Origin: Actinoplanes siamensis
GTDB lineage: Bacteria; Actinomycetota; Actinomycetes; Mycobacteriales; Micromonosporaceae
DNA length: 64,000 nt
Reading direction: 5' to 3'
Assembly (NCBI RefSeq): GCF_016862395.1
Contig: NZ_BOMW01000032.1
Coordinates: forward strand, 92,494 to 156,493
In this document: piece by piece, positions 17,696-26,789 of the stretch
How the letters are laid out: each line of letters opens with the position of its first letter
Numbering within the stretch: position 1 is the stretch's first letter
The notes under the pieces: model-generated
Told to the model about the DNA's origin: nothing
The model's input: the letters and a program-made list of their open reading frames with translations, nothing else
Databases searched by the model: none
Made by a program: the position numbers and the translations under genes

Positions 17696-18280
17696 GTTGT
17701 GTTCGCTCCTACAGCGATGTCATTCGGGTGACGGCTGTACGCGAGCGGTGGGGGTGCCGCGATTAGTCGTCGTCGCATTCATTGTGTCGCGCACATGGTG
17801 GGTAATGCAAATTGCACGTTCTGGCATGTCGCAATTCCGCTGCGCATCCGCCCGGCAGCGGAGGGTGGTCACCGCTGGCTGGAAACGTCGGCGCGAGCCT
17901 CTTTTCGAACTCGTGAATGTGCGGTAACGTCGCAGGTGGGAGCGCTCCCAGCGCTCCGGCCGCCACGCCGGTGGACCATGCGTGCCATCCGCCGGCGCCG
18001 CGACAACCCGCACCGTACCGGGCCCGGCCCGGCACCCGCAGTCCCGAGCCGCCTCGTCGCCGATTCTCCGGTGCCGGGGCGGTTCGCCGTTCCACCGCGG
18101 GGCGGCGCACGACGGCCCGCCCGATCCCGCCGCAACCCGCCCGATCCCGCGCGGCCCGCCAGTCACGCGGCCTGGCGAGGAACCACCGCGCACCCGGGCA
18201 CCCCAGTCCGCTGGTCACGCCCGCCCGTCGCGCCACTCCCGGCAGGCGGTCGACCTTACTGCCGCCGGCGCCGGCTAGGG
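17696..18280. other. Upstream region of lsr2, no gene seen
   Basis: The first 200 bp are AT-richer than the surroundings and contain an odd-centred palindrome TGCAAATTGCA at 17806-17816, a plausible site for Lsr2 or another regulator. The remainder is GC-rich without credible coding or RNA genes. Confidence 0.4.
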
Positions 18281-18398
18281 CTGGTGGTGGTCATCCGGGC
18301 TGTTCAGCGACGAAAACGCCCAGCCGGGCGTTTTCGGGTCGGGTCGGTGGTGGTCATCCGGGCCGTTCGGGACCATGACGCCCACCCGGGCGCTTTCG
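18281..18398. repeat. Tandem duplication of a hairpin-bearing unit of about 62 bp
   Basis: GGTGGTGGTCATCCGGGC plus GTTC occurs at about 18283 and again at about 18346. Copy one is followed by a perfect 11 bp stem (CGAAAACGCCC / GGGCGTTTTCG, 4 nt loop, 18311-18336). Copy two is followed by a decayed stem (CGCCC-ACCC-GGGCG). Only two copies are present. It lies downstream of the GMC gene and could terminate its operon. Confidence 0.6.
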
Positions 18399-18519
18399 GC
18401 TGGGCTGGTGGTTAGGTGCCCCCGTGGGCTCGGCGGATGGGAGCGGATCGGGCGTCCCCACCGCGACGTGGCAGGGCCCGGCGACCGCCCCGGACGGCAT
18501 TGAGCGGATCTCCGGTGCC

Positions 18520-20154
18520 TCAGAGCAGACGGAGAGCCGCCGGCGCGTGCGCGGGCACCGCCGGCGAACGCGGCGCCACCGGCGTCACCCGCTGGTAGGG
18601 CTCGCCGGGAGCGGGCCGCGGATCCGCGTCCCCTTTGTTCGGCCAGAGCGACATGGCGCGCTCCGCCATGGCGGTGATGGTCAACGACGGATTGACCCCG
18701 AGGTTCGCCGGGACGGCCGACCCGTCCACCACGTGCAGCCCGGGGTAGCCGAAGACCCGGTGATACGGATCCACCACGCCCGAGGCCGGCGAGTCCCCGA
18801 TGGTCGCCCCGCCCAGGATGTGCGCCGTCATCGGGATGTTGAACACGTCCCCCACGGTTCCGCCGGGGAACCCGCCGATTCGGTCGGCGATCCGGCGGAC
18901 GGCCTCGTGCCCCACCGGGATCCAGGTGGGATTCGGCTCCCCGTGCCCGGGGCTGGTCGTCAGCCGTCCGCGCCGGGTTCTGCGTACCGTCAGGGAATTG
19001 TCCAGGGTCTGCATCACCAGCGCGATGATGGTTCGCTCGCTCCACCGCCGCACCGAGATCGAGTAGGCGAGCACCATCGGGTGCCGGATGCAGTTGAACA
19101 GGAATCTGAGCGGCCGGGGCACCCGCCCGCCGCCGTCCACCAGCAGCGTGGAGAGCAGGCCCATGGCGTTGCTGCCCGGCCCGTAGCGGACCGGCTCGAT
19201 GTGGGTGTTCGGGTCGGGGTGGAACGACGAGGTGATCGCCACTCCGGTGCTGAACGGCGCGTCCGGCACATCCTTGGTCTCCGCCCCGAGCAGCGCCTCG
19301 GAGTTGGTCCTGGTCAGCCAGCCGAGACGTGCCGAGACGGCGGGCAGCACCCCGGTGTCCCGCATGGTGTGCAGCAGCCGTTGCGTGCCCAGCGCCCCGG
19401 CGGAGAGGATCACCTGGCGGGCGGTGAACGTGCCGGTGCGGGCCGACACGATCCATCCGTCCCCGTCCGGCCGGATGGCGGTGACCTCGGTGTCCGGGTG
19501 CACCGTGGCACCCTTGCTCTCCGCGAGGTACAGGTAGTTGACGTCCAGCCGGTTCTTGGCGCCCACCCGGCAGCCGATCATGCAGTTCCCGCACTCGGTG
19601 CAGCCGGTGCGGGCCGGGCCGGCGCCGCCGAAATAGGGATCGGGCACGGTCTTCCCGGGTTCTGCGAAGAAGACCCCGACGGGGGTACGGCGGAACGTCC
19701 GGCCGACGCCCATGTCCTCGGCCACCTGCTTGATCACCACGTCCGAGGGCGTCATCGTCGGCTGCTCGGTCACGCCGAGCATCCGGGACGCCTGGTCGTA
19801 GTGCGGCGCCAGCTCCCCCGCCCAGTCGGTGATGCCGGCCCAGTGCGGATCCGCGAAGAATGTGGCGGGCGGCTGGTAGAGCGTGTTGGCGTAGACCAGC
19901 GAGCCGCCGCCCACCCCGGCCGCGGACAGCACCACGATGTCCTTGAGCAGGGTGATCCGCTGGATGCCGCGCATCCCGAGCTTCGGCGCCCAGAGGAAGT
20001 TCCGCAGGTCCCAGGACGTCTTCGGCAGCGTCTCGGGGGTGAAGCGGCGGCCGGCCTCGAGCACGCCGACCCGGTAACCCTTCTCGGTCAGCCGCAGTGC
20101 GCTGACGCTGCCGCCGAAGCCGCTGCCCACGATCACGATGTCGTAGTCCGTCAT
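18520..20154 (-). CDS. GMC/ChoD-like oxidoreductase with Fe-S cysteine motif
   Basis: 544 aa flavoprotein. FAD Rossmann motif VGSGFGGSVSAL lies at residues 9-20 and GVGGGSLVYAN near 80-90. A CxxCxxCxxxC motif (Cys 185, 188, 191, 195) could hold an Fe-S cluster, as in actinobacterial ChoD-like proteins. C-terminal GMC signatures include TAHILGGATIG and VVDGSAVPANLGVNPSLTI. It probably oxidises an alcohol on a sterol-like or lipid substrate. It is the last gene of a minus-strand set with a glycosyltransferase (32 nt gap) and acyl-CoA synthetase, pointing to a lipid substrate. Sterol oxidation itself is not shown by context. Confidence 0.82.
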   Translation of the reverse strand: MTDYDIVIVGSGFGGSVSALRLTEKGYRVGVLEAGRRFTPETLPKTSWDLRNFLWAPKLGMRGIQRITLLKDIVVLSAAGVGGGSLVYANTLYQPPATFFADPHWAGITDWAGELAPHYDQASRMLGVTEQPTMTPSDVVIKQVAEDMGVGRTFRRTPVGVFFAEPGKTVPDPYFGGAGPARTGCTECGNCMIGCRVGAKNRLDVNYLYLAESKGATVHPDTEVTAIRPDGDGWIVSARTGTFTARQVILSAGALGTQRLLHTMRDTGVLPAVSARLGWLTRTNSEALLGAETKDVPDAPFSTGVAITSSFHPDPNTHIEPVRYGPGSNAMGLLSTLLVDGGGRVPRPLRFLFNCIRHPMVLAYSISVRRWSERTIIALVMQTLDNSLTVRRTRRGRLTTSPGHGEPNPTWIPVGHEAVRRIADRIGGFPGGTVGDVFNIPMTAHILGGATIGDSPASGVVDPYHRVFGYPGLHVVDGSAVPANLGVNPSLTITAMAERAMSLWPNKGDADPRPAPGEPYQRVTPVAPRSPAVPAHAPAALRLL

Positions 20155-20186
20155 CGCTTCACCTAAGCATTACTCGCCAGTAACCG

Positions 20187-21782
20187 CTAGGGGCGCCGGT
20201 AGATCCTCATGGAGTATCCAACGTGGTCGATCTCGGTGCTGGTGGCGATCAGGCCCCGCAGCCGTACGCCGGCGAGCGCCACCCGCGAGTCGGAGAGCAC
20301 CAGGAGACCGTGGACCTGGTCGTCCGGCACGGTGTACGGGTCGGACGCGTCGATGCCGTAGTAGGCCGGAACGCCGCTGCCCTTGTAGACCAGCCACACC
20401 TGTTCGCCCGGATAGTCCGTCCGGAGCTTGTGCGCCAGCCGGGCCAGGTCCTGACCCCAGTCGACGTTGGAGTCGTGCAGGTTGCGGTGCGTGTTCGCGG
20501 TCCCGCCGAAGGCCTCGTTCGAGTACGGCAGATAGTACGGAAACGTCCGCAGCGAGCTGACCGCGACGAACAACGCCAGCACGGCCGCGGTGATCCGCAC
20601 CCACCGGACCTCGATCAGCGCCACCGTGCCGGCCGCCACCGCCAGGAAGAACGGCAGGAAGATCGCGTACCGCGAGCCGTAGTCGCGCGAGCCGGTCATC
20701 GCGACGACCAGCAGCACAGCGGAGACCGGCAGCAGGTAGAGCGCGGCCGCCCGCAGCCGCGGCAGGAAGATCATGGTGAGCGCGCCGGCCGCCCAGAGCG
20801 CCAGCGCCCCCAGCGGAGTCTTGATCAGCATGGCGGCCGGCAGATAGAACCACAGGTTGCCCCGGTAGCCGTGCCCGAGCAGGAACCCGTTGTACGCCTT
20901 TTGCTCCAGCTGTAACTGCTTCAACAGCCCGTCCCGGTACGCCTGCGGGAACGGCAGCCAGTCCACGGCCAGCCCGGTCAGCCCGCCGGGATGCGGCAGG
21001 TCCGGCGGCGGCGTCCAGCGCAGGTGCGGATCGACGGCCAGATACACCACCCAGACCACCGCCACCGCGATCAGTCCGGTTCCGATCAGCGCTCCGGCGG
21101 CCGCCGGAAGCCGTCGCCTGGTGGCGGAGACCCACATCGACAGCGCGGCGAGCAGCACCAGCAGGGGCACGGCCGGAAGTGTGCTCGCCCGGGTGGCCAG
21201 TGCCGCCCCGAGCGCGACCCCGGCCAGCGGCAGGTAGCGATACGGCCGCTCCCGTCCCCGCCAGGCCAGCCAGAACGCGGTGAGCAGCATCCCGGCGGCC
21301 GGAACGTCCAGGGTGGCCAGCGATCCGTGCGCGATCACGTCCGGCGAGAACGCGTAGAGCGCCAGCGCCAGCAGCCCGCCGGCCGGTCCGGCCAGGTCCC
21401 GCGCGAACGCCAGCACCACCAGCCCGAACAGCAGCGTCAGCAGGATCATCGGCAGCCGTGCCGCGAGCAGCAGGCGGAACGGGTTGTTCCCGCTCTCGTA
21501 GAGCAGGTGCCGCCCGAGCGCCGTCTGGCTCCCCGGATACGCCGGGTCGAGCTCCCGCACGTCCTCGAAGGCCAGCCCGGCCGCCATGATCAGCTTGCCG
21601 AGCGGCGGGTGCTCCGGGTTGAACCGCAGGCTGTGCTGCTGGGTGTAGACCTCGGCGGTGGCCAGGTAGACCGGCTCGTCGATGGTCGGCGTCTGCTGCA
21701 CCGCAGTGGTGACCATGGCGAACGCCATCTGCCCCAGCATCACGACGACAGCGAGCAGGTAGACCAGGCGTCGTCGCGGCAT
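20187..21782 (-). CDS. GT39-like membrane glycosyltransferase
   Basis: 531 aa with about ten to twelve membrane segments. After the first segment is PTIDEPVYLATAEVY, the acidic loop typical of dolichyl-phosphomannose-type (GT39/GT83, GT-C fold) enzymes, followed by NPEHPPLGKLI. A soluble C-terminal part contains SNVDWGQDLARLA. Such enzymes transfer a sugar from a polyprenyl-phosphate carrier outside the membrane to a protein or lipid. The ATG at 21782 is correct although the frame stays open far upstream; that upstream frame is antisense-type noise over the acyl-CoA synthetase. Gap to the synthetase stop is 20 nt. Confidence 0.82.
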   Translation of the reverse strand: MPRRRLVYLLAVVVMLGQMAFAMVTTAVQQTPTIDEPVYLATAEVYTQQHSLRFNPEHPPLGKLIMAAGLAFEDVRELDPAYPGSQTALGRHLLYESGNNPFRLLLAARLPMILLTLLFGLVVLAFARDLAGPAGGLLALALYAFSPDVIAHGSLATLDVPAAGMLLTAFWLAWRGRERPYRYLPLAGVALGAALATRASTLPAVPLLVLLAALSMWVSATRRRLPAAAGALIGTGLIAVAVVWVVYLAVDPHLRWTPPPDLPHPGGLTGLAVDWLPFPQAYRDGLLKQLQLEQKAYNGFLLGHGYRGNLWFYLPAAMLIKTPLGALALWAAGALTMIFLPRLRAAALYLLPVSAVLLVVAMTGSRDYGSRYAIFLPFFLAVAAGTVALIEVRWVRITAAVLALFVAVSSLRTFPYYLPYSNEAFGGTANTHRNLHDSNVDWGQDLARLAHKLRTDYPGEQVWLVYKGSGVPAYYGIDASDPYTVPDDQVHGLLVLSDSRVALAGVRLRGLIATSTEIDHVGYSMRIYRRP

Positions 21783-21802
21783 CGGGCAAAGATAGCCCGC
21801 GG

Positions 21803-23482
21803 TCAGCCGGTGAACTCGCCCGGCGGAGCCGCGGCCGGATCGGCGTGCTTCTCCGCCTCGGCGGCCCGCAGCTCGACCCGCCGGATCTTGCCGGAGATCG
21901 TCCTGGGCAGGTCGGTGAACTCCAGGCGGCGGATCCGGGCGTACGGCGGCATGTGCTCGCGGGCATGCGCGAAGATCGCCGCCGCGGTCGTCTCGTCCGC
22001 CGCCCACCCGTCGGCGAGCAGCACGTACGCCTTCGGCACGGCGAGCCGGACCGGGTCGGGTGAGGGCACCACCGCGGCCTCCACCACCGCCTCGTGCTCG
22101 ATCAGCACACTCTCCAGCTCGAACGGCGAGATCCGGTAGTCGGACGCCTTGAACACGTCGTCGGTCCGCCCCACGTACGTGATGTAGCCGTCCTGGTCCC
22201 GCGCCGCCACGTCCCCGGTGTGGTAATAGCCGCCGGTCATCCGCTCGACGGTGAGCTCGGGGTCGCCGTGGTAGCCGGCCATCAGCCCCACCGGTCGCGG
22301 GTCCATCGCCACGCAGATCTCGCCCTCGCTCGCCTCCCGCCCGGTCACCGGGTCGAGCAGCGCGATCCGGAACCCGGGCGCCGGCCGGCCCATCGACCCG
22401 GCCTTGACCGGCTGCCCGGGGGAGTTGGCGATCTGCACGGACGTCTCGGTCTGCCCGAACCCGTCCCGGACCGTCACTCCCCACTTCGCCGCGACCTGCT
22501 CGATCACCTCGGGGTTGAGCGGTTCGCCGGCGCCCACCGCGATCCGCGGGGGCGTCGTCAGCTCGGTCAGGTCGGCCTGGATCAGCATCCGCCACACCGT
22601 GGGCGGCGCGCAGAAGCTGGTCACCCCGCAGCGCTGCATCTCGGCCATCAGCCGCCGGGCGTCGAACCGGGTGTAGTTGAAGATGAACACGCAGGCCTGC
22701 GCGTTCCACGGGGCGAAGATGTTGCTCCAGGCGTGTTTGGCCCAGCCCGGCGACGAGATGTTCAGGTGCACGTCGCCCGGGCGCAGGCCGATCCAGTACA
22801 TCGTGGAGAGGTGCCCCACCGGGTACGACACGTGGGTGTGCTCGACCAGCTTGGGCTGGGCCGTGGTGCCGGAGGTGAAGTAGAGCAGCAGCGTGTCCCC
22901 GGCCCGGGTCTCGCCGTCCGGGGTGAACTCGGCACTTGCCCGGCCGGCCGAGCGGTAGTCGAGCCAGCCATCGGCCGGCCCCACCGCGATCCGGGTGACC
23001 CCCGGGTCGGCCTGGACGAACTTGCCGGCCGCCGAGGCCATCGCGATCACGTGCCGGGCGCCGCCCCGGGCCACCCGGGCCGCCGTGTCGGCCGGGCCGA
23101 GCAGCGGGGTGGCCGGGATCAGCACGGCGCCCAGCTTGATCCCGGCGAGCACGGTCTCCCAGAGCTCCACCTGGTTGCCGAGCATCACCACGATCCGGTC
23201 GCCGCGCCGCACGCCCTGCTCGCGCAGCCAGTTCGCCACCCGGTTGGAGCGCTCGGACATCTCGGCGAACGAGACGCGCTGCTCGCTGCCGTCCTCCTCG
23301 ACGATCCAGAGCGCCGGCTGGTCGTTGCCCGCGGCGATCACGTCGAACCAGTCGAGGGCCCAGTTGAACCGGTCCGGCCGGGGCCAGGCGAAACCGTCGT
23401 ACGCGGCGGGGTAGTCCTCGCGGTGGGCGAGCAGGAAGTCGCGCGCCCGCCGGAATGCGGCGGTCGCCTCGGTCTCGGCCAT
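21803..23482 (-). CDS. AMP-binding acyl-CoA synthetase (medium-chain type)
   Basis: 559 aa adenylate-forming ligase that activates a carboxylic acid with ATP and CoA. Motifs in order are YFTSGTTAQPK (A3), NISSPGWAKHAW, GFGQTETS (A5), YYHTGDVA (A7), DDVFKASDYRISPFE (A8) and the catalytic Lys in SGKIRR (A10). The N-terminal RFNWALDWFD block is typical of the medium-chain/benzoate-like branch. It sits between the CDP-alcohol phosphatidyltransferase (64 nt) and the glycosyltransferase (20 nt). Its likely role here is supplying the starter acyl-CoA for the nearby hybrid PKS; that is inference from context. Confidence 0.88.
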   Translation of the reverse strand: MAETEATAAFRRARDFLLAHREDYPAAYDGFAWPRPDRFNWALDWFDVIAAGNDQPALWIVEEDGSEQRVSFAEMSERSNRVANWLREQGVRRGDRIVVMLGNQVELWETVLAGIKLGAVLIPATPLLGPADTAARVARGGARHVIAMASAAGKFVQADPGVTRIAVGPADGWLDYRSAGRASAEFTPDGETRAGDTLLLYFTSGTTAQPKLVEHTHVSYPVGHLSTMYWIGLRPGDVHLNISSPGWAKHAWSNIFAPWNAQACVFIFNYTRFDARRLMAEMQRCGVTSFCAPPTVWRMLIQADLTELTTPPRIAVGAGEPLNPEVIEQVAAKWGVTVRDGFGQTETSVQIANSPGQPVKAGSMGRPAPGFRIALLDPVTGREASEGEICVAMDPRPVGLMAGYHGDPELTVERMTGGYYHTGDVAARDQDGYITYVGRTDDVFKASDYRISPFELESVLIEHEAVVEAAVVPSPDPVRLAVPKAYVLLADGWAADETTAAAIFAHAREHMPPYARIRRLEFTDLPRTISGKIRRVELRAAEAEKHADPAAAPPGEFTG

Positions 23483-23546
23483 GTCTCTCCTCCCAGCGGG
23501 ACAGGCCCCGGGCCGGGGTTCTCCGGAACACGGCCTGGTGACCTGG

Positions 23547-24368
23547 TCAGTCTGCCCCGCGCAGACCGCCCCCGCCAGCAGGTAGCAGCACTTGCCGCCG
23601 GGCGGCGGCGAGCCGGGCCGGGTGGGCCTTGGTCGTCCGGTACAGCTTGACGATCACGAGGAGTTCGAAGAGCAGCAGCGCCGCGCCCGCGAAGATCGTC
23701 ACCGGGAAGATCAGTCCGGTCAGCGGGCCGATGATGTAGACGAACATCTCGTACTCGATGCCGCTGAACAGGTGGGTCCGGATCCGGTTGCGCCGCAGCC
23801 AGGCGCCGGCCCGGCGCCGCAGCGGGCGTGGGCCCCGGCCGGGCCCGGCGGGCGCCGGCGCGAGCGGGTCCGGGGTGGTCAGCGACTCCAGCTCGTCGGT
23901 CATCCCGCGGCGGACCTTGGACACCTGGCTGCCGTTGAGATACCGGATCAGGTCCAGGAAGATCGCGACGGCCATCAACCAGAGGTACGACACGTCGCCG
24001 TCGCGCAGGTACTGCCCGCCGAACAGGGTCAGCGCGCAGAAGAACACCCGCACCCGGTCGAGCACGAAGTCCAGCCATTGGCCGAAGACCGTGCCGGTCC
24101 CGTTCAGCCGGGCGATCTTCCCGTCCATGCAGTCGACCACGAAACTCAGGTGGAACAGGACCGCGCCGAGGACCAGGGCGCCCCGGGCGAAGGCGACCAT
24201 CGCCCCGGCCCCGACGGCTGTCGCGACAAGCGTCAGCGCATTGGGGGTGATCCATCGGTACGGAGCCACGAGGCGCACCAGCCGGGACGCCAGCGGGTCG
24301 ACCAGGAGCACGGTCCACCAGGCGTCGATCGGCTTGTAGGTGCGCTCCCGGATCTCCTGCAGGGACAC
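23547..24368 (-). CDS. CDP-alcohol phosphatidyltransferase
   Basis: 273 aa with about six membrane helices. The signature DxxDGxxAR(x8)GxxxDxxxD is complete, so it can transfer a phospho-head-group from or to a CDP-linked lipid alcohol. The N-terminal SLQEIRERTYKPIDAWWT is where family homology begins, which supports the GTG at 24368. A promoter-like pair ending 22 nt upstream makes the longer frame to 24458 unlikely to be translated. It heads the second block of the lipid cluster. The head group is not predictable. Confidence 0.82.
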   Translation of the reverse strand: MSLQEIRERTYKPIDAWWTVLLVDPLASRLVRLVAPYRWITPNALTLVATAVGAGAMVAFARGALVLGAVLFHLSFVVDCMDGKIARLNGTGTVFGQWLDFVLDRVRVFFCALTLFGGQYLRDGDVSYLWLMAVAIFLDLIRYLNGSQVSKVRRGMTDELESLTTPDPLAPAPAGPGRGPRPLRRRAGAWLRRNRIRTHLFSGIEYEMFVYIIGPLTGLIFPVTIFAGAALLLFELLVIVKLYRTTKAHPARLAAARRQVLLPAGGGGLRGAD

Positions 24369-24390
24369 TCTCAGTGGCGGCACGTTAAAC

Positions 24391-24419
24391 CTTAAAGTCC
24401 AGTAAATACCATTTGTCCA
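24391..24419 (-). promoter_or_regulatory. Candidate sigma70-type promoter for the phosphatidyltransferase block
   Basis: On the minus strand TGGACA (24419-24414), a 17 nt spacer, and TTTAAG (24396-24391) sit in the most AT-rich DNA of the area. This predicts a short leader of about 16 nt before the GTG at 24368. Confidence 0.5.
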
Positions 24420-24552
24420 CCTGGTGTCTTCACGTTCCCCACCAGAGGTGACAATCAACCAGAATACCGGCGATACGCCGCCGTTCCCCCGGACGAGGGA
24501 CGGGACCGTGCCTCGCCTCGCCTCGCGCTCGCGCGACCCGCGCGAGGGGCCT

Positions 24553-26775
24553 TCAGTGCTCGCGCAGCCCGAGCCGGGCGTGCAGGGCCCGCAGCGGCCG
24601 CGGCGCCCACCAGTTCCACCGGCCGGCCAGCCGCATGAACGCCGGCACCAGCACCGGCCGGACCAGCAGCGCGTCCAGGATGATGGCCAGGCTGGCGCAG
24701 AGGCCGAAGAACTGGATCAGCGACACCCCGGAGGTGAGCATCGCCAGGAACGACACCGAGAGGATGCCGGCCGCCGCGCTGATCACGCGGACGCTGCGCG
24801 ACATGCCCTCGACCACCGCGGTGCGCAGGTCGGCGCCCTGCTCGTGGCGCTCGATCACCCGGGACAGCACGAACACCTCGTAGTCCATGGACAGCCCGAA
24901 CGCGACACAGAACAGCAGCACCGGGATGGCCACCGCGAGCGGCGTCCCGGTCTGGCCGAGCACCTCGGAGAGATGGCCGTCCTGGAAGACCCAGACCGCC
25001 ACGCCGAACACCGCGCTCATCGTCAGCGTGTTCAGCAGCAGCGCCTTGAGCGGCAGCAGCACGCTGCCGGTGAGCAGGAAGAGCAGCAGGAACGTGGTCA
25101 CCGCGATCAGGATCCCGGCGACCGGCAGTCGCGCGCCGATCGAGCCGGTGATGTCCACCAGCTGCGCGGGCGGCCCGGTGACCAGCACCGGGACCTCGGC
25201 CGGCACCGGCACGGCACGGACCGCGCGGGCCAGCGCGGCGCCCTCGTCCGAGTACGGCTCCACGCCGCTGACCACCGAGAACCAGGTCGTCTCGCGGTTG
25301 ACGAAACGCGGGTCGGGCCGGCCCGGGGCCACCACGATCACCCCGTGCCGGTAGGTGCCCACCATGCTGTCCACCCGGGTCACCCCGGGCACCTCGGAGA
25401 GCCGCGCGGCGTAGTCGGCGACCCGGATCCGCGCGTCCGTCCCGGCGCCCCAGTGCTCGGCGACCACCACTGTCGCCCCGCTCCCGGTGTCCGAGAACCG
25501 GGTCCGCAGGGTCTCCGCGACGACCCGGCTCTCCGCCGTCCCGGGCAGCACCCGGTCGTCGGCCAGCCCGAAGCGGACATGGGCCAGCGGCACGGCGAGC
25601 AACGCCAAGATCAAGATCACCGGAGCGGCGGTACGGACCGGACGGCGCAACACGAACGCCGCGAGCCGTGCCCAGAACGTCGAGTCGGCCCGCGGCTGCC
25701 ACAGCGACCACTTGTCGATCCGGTGCCCGAGCAGCGCCAGCAGCGCCGGCAGCACCAGCATCGCGGCGCCCACCGTGGTCACCACCACGGCGATGCCGGC
25801 GAAGGCGAAGGAGCGCAGGAAGTACTGCGGGAACACCAGCAGGCTGCACAGCGCCACGGCCACGGTCGCCGCGCTGAACGCGATGGTGCGCCCGGCCGTG
25901 CGCATGGTGTTGCCCAGCGCCGTGGCCAGGTCCGCTTCGAGCCGCCGCTCCTCGCGGTACCGGGAGACGAACAGCAGGCTGTAGTCCACCGCCAGGCCCA
26001 GGCCCAGCGCGGTGGCCATGTTGACCGAGAAGACCGACACGTCGGTGATCGCGGCCAGCAGCCGCAGCGTGCCCAGCGTGCCGACGATCGAGAAGATCCC
26101 GATCAGCAGCGGCGCTCCGGCCGCCCCGACCGTGCCGAAGACCAGCAGCAACAGCACCAGTGTGATCGGGATGGCGATCGACTCGGCGGTGGCCAGGTCC
26201 CTGGTGACCTGGTCGTTGATGTCGTTGTTGATCTGAGTGAAGCCGCCGAAGGAGACCCGGACCGGCCCCTGCGCCACCGCGAGCTCATCGTGCAGCGTGG
26301 CGACCCGCCCCGCGCTGGTGTTCTCGTCGCCGTCCACGTGGACCAGCACCAGGCCCGCGTCCCGGGACCGGCTGGCCAGCTGCGGCACCCGGCCGGTCCA
26401 GTACGACCCGGCCACCGTCACCGCGTGGTCGCCCGCCAGCCGGTCGGTGATCTGCCGTGCGACCGCGGTGATGTCCGGGTCGTCGACGCTGCCGCCGGGC
26501 TTGGAGATCAGCACGACCAGATTCGGGTCGGCGGCCCGGAAACGCTCGGCGAGGACCTGCCGGCCGCGTACCGAATCGGAGGCCGGATCGTCGAAACCCC
26601 CGGTCTTGAGCGCGCCGACCAGGCCGCCGCTGAAGGCCACCGCGAGCGCGGCCAGCAGCAGGGCGACGAGCAGGACGAGCTTGGGGCGGCGGGCGACGAA
26701 CCGGACCACCGGTCCGGGGGCGGCGAACTGGTCGCCGTCCCCGGACCGGGGGCGGGTGGGTGTCGATGAGGTCAT
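24553..26775 (-). CDS. MMPL-family (RND) lipid exporter
   Basis: 740 aa with the classic 12-helix, two-repeat RND layout: helix 1 near residues 30-52, a large periplasmic-side loop, five helices with ALGLGLAVDYSLLFVSRYREER, then a second loop and a second bundle with AFGLSMDYEVFVLSRVIER. These GLxxDY segments carry the proton-relay Asp-Tyr pairs of MmpL proteins. MMPL proteins export large lipids made by adjacent polyketide synthases in mycobacteria. The ATG lies 14 nt after the stop of the hybrid PKS, so the two are co-transcribed and its cargo is probably that product. Confidence 0.92.
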   Translation of the reverse strand: MTSSTPTRPRSGDGDQFAAPGPVVRFVARRPKLVLLVALLLAALAVAFSGGLVGALKTGGFDDPASDSVRGRQVLAERFRAADPNLVVLISKPGGSVDDPDITAVARQITDRLAGDHAVTVAGSYWTGRVPQLASRSRDAGLVLVHVDGDENTSAGRVATLHDELAVAQGPVRVSFGGFTQINNDINDQVTRDLATAESIAIPITLVLLLLVFGTVGAAGAPLLIGIFSIVGTLGTLRLLAAITDVSVFSVNMATALGLGLAVDYSLLFVSRYREERRLEADLATALGNTMRTAGRTIAFSAATVAVALCSLLVFPQYFLRSFAFAGIAVVVTTVGAAMLVLPALLALLGHRIDKWSLWQPRADSTFWARLAAFVLRRPVRTAAPVILILALLAVPLAHVRFGLADDRVLPGTAESRVVAETLRTRFSDTGSGATVVVAEHWGAGTDARIRVADYAARLSEVPGVTRVDSMVGTYRHGVIVVAPGRPDPRFVNRETTWFSVVSGVEPYSDEGAALARAVRAVPVPAEVPVLVTGPPAQLVDITGSIGARLPVAGILIAVTTFLLLFLLTGSVLLPLKALLLNTLTMSAVFGVAVWVFQDGHLSEVLGQTGTPLAVAIPVLLFCVAFGLSMDYEVFVLSRVIERHEQGADLRTAVVEGMSRSVRVISAAAGILSVSFLAMLTSGVSLIQFFGLCASLAIILDALLVRPVLVPAFMRLAGRWNWWAPRPLRALHARLGLREH

Positions 26776-26789
26776 GGAGGCGGTTTCTC

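Noticed and set aside
18281..18398. CRISPR array
   Set aside because: Only two copies, unequal stems and no cas genes.
20187..23531. A single 1114-codon frame covering both GT39 and part of the acyl-CoA synthetase
   Set aside because: The second half is an antisense-type frame; the GT39 protein begins at 21782 with a clear start and the synthetase is in another frame.
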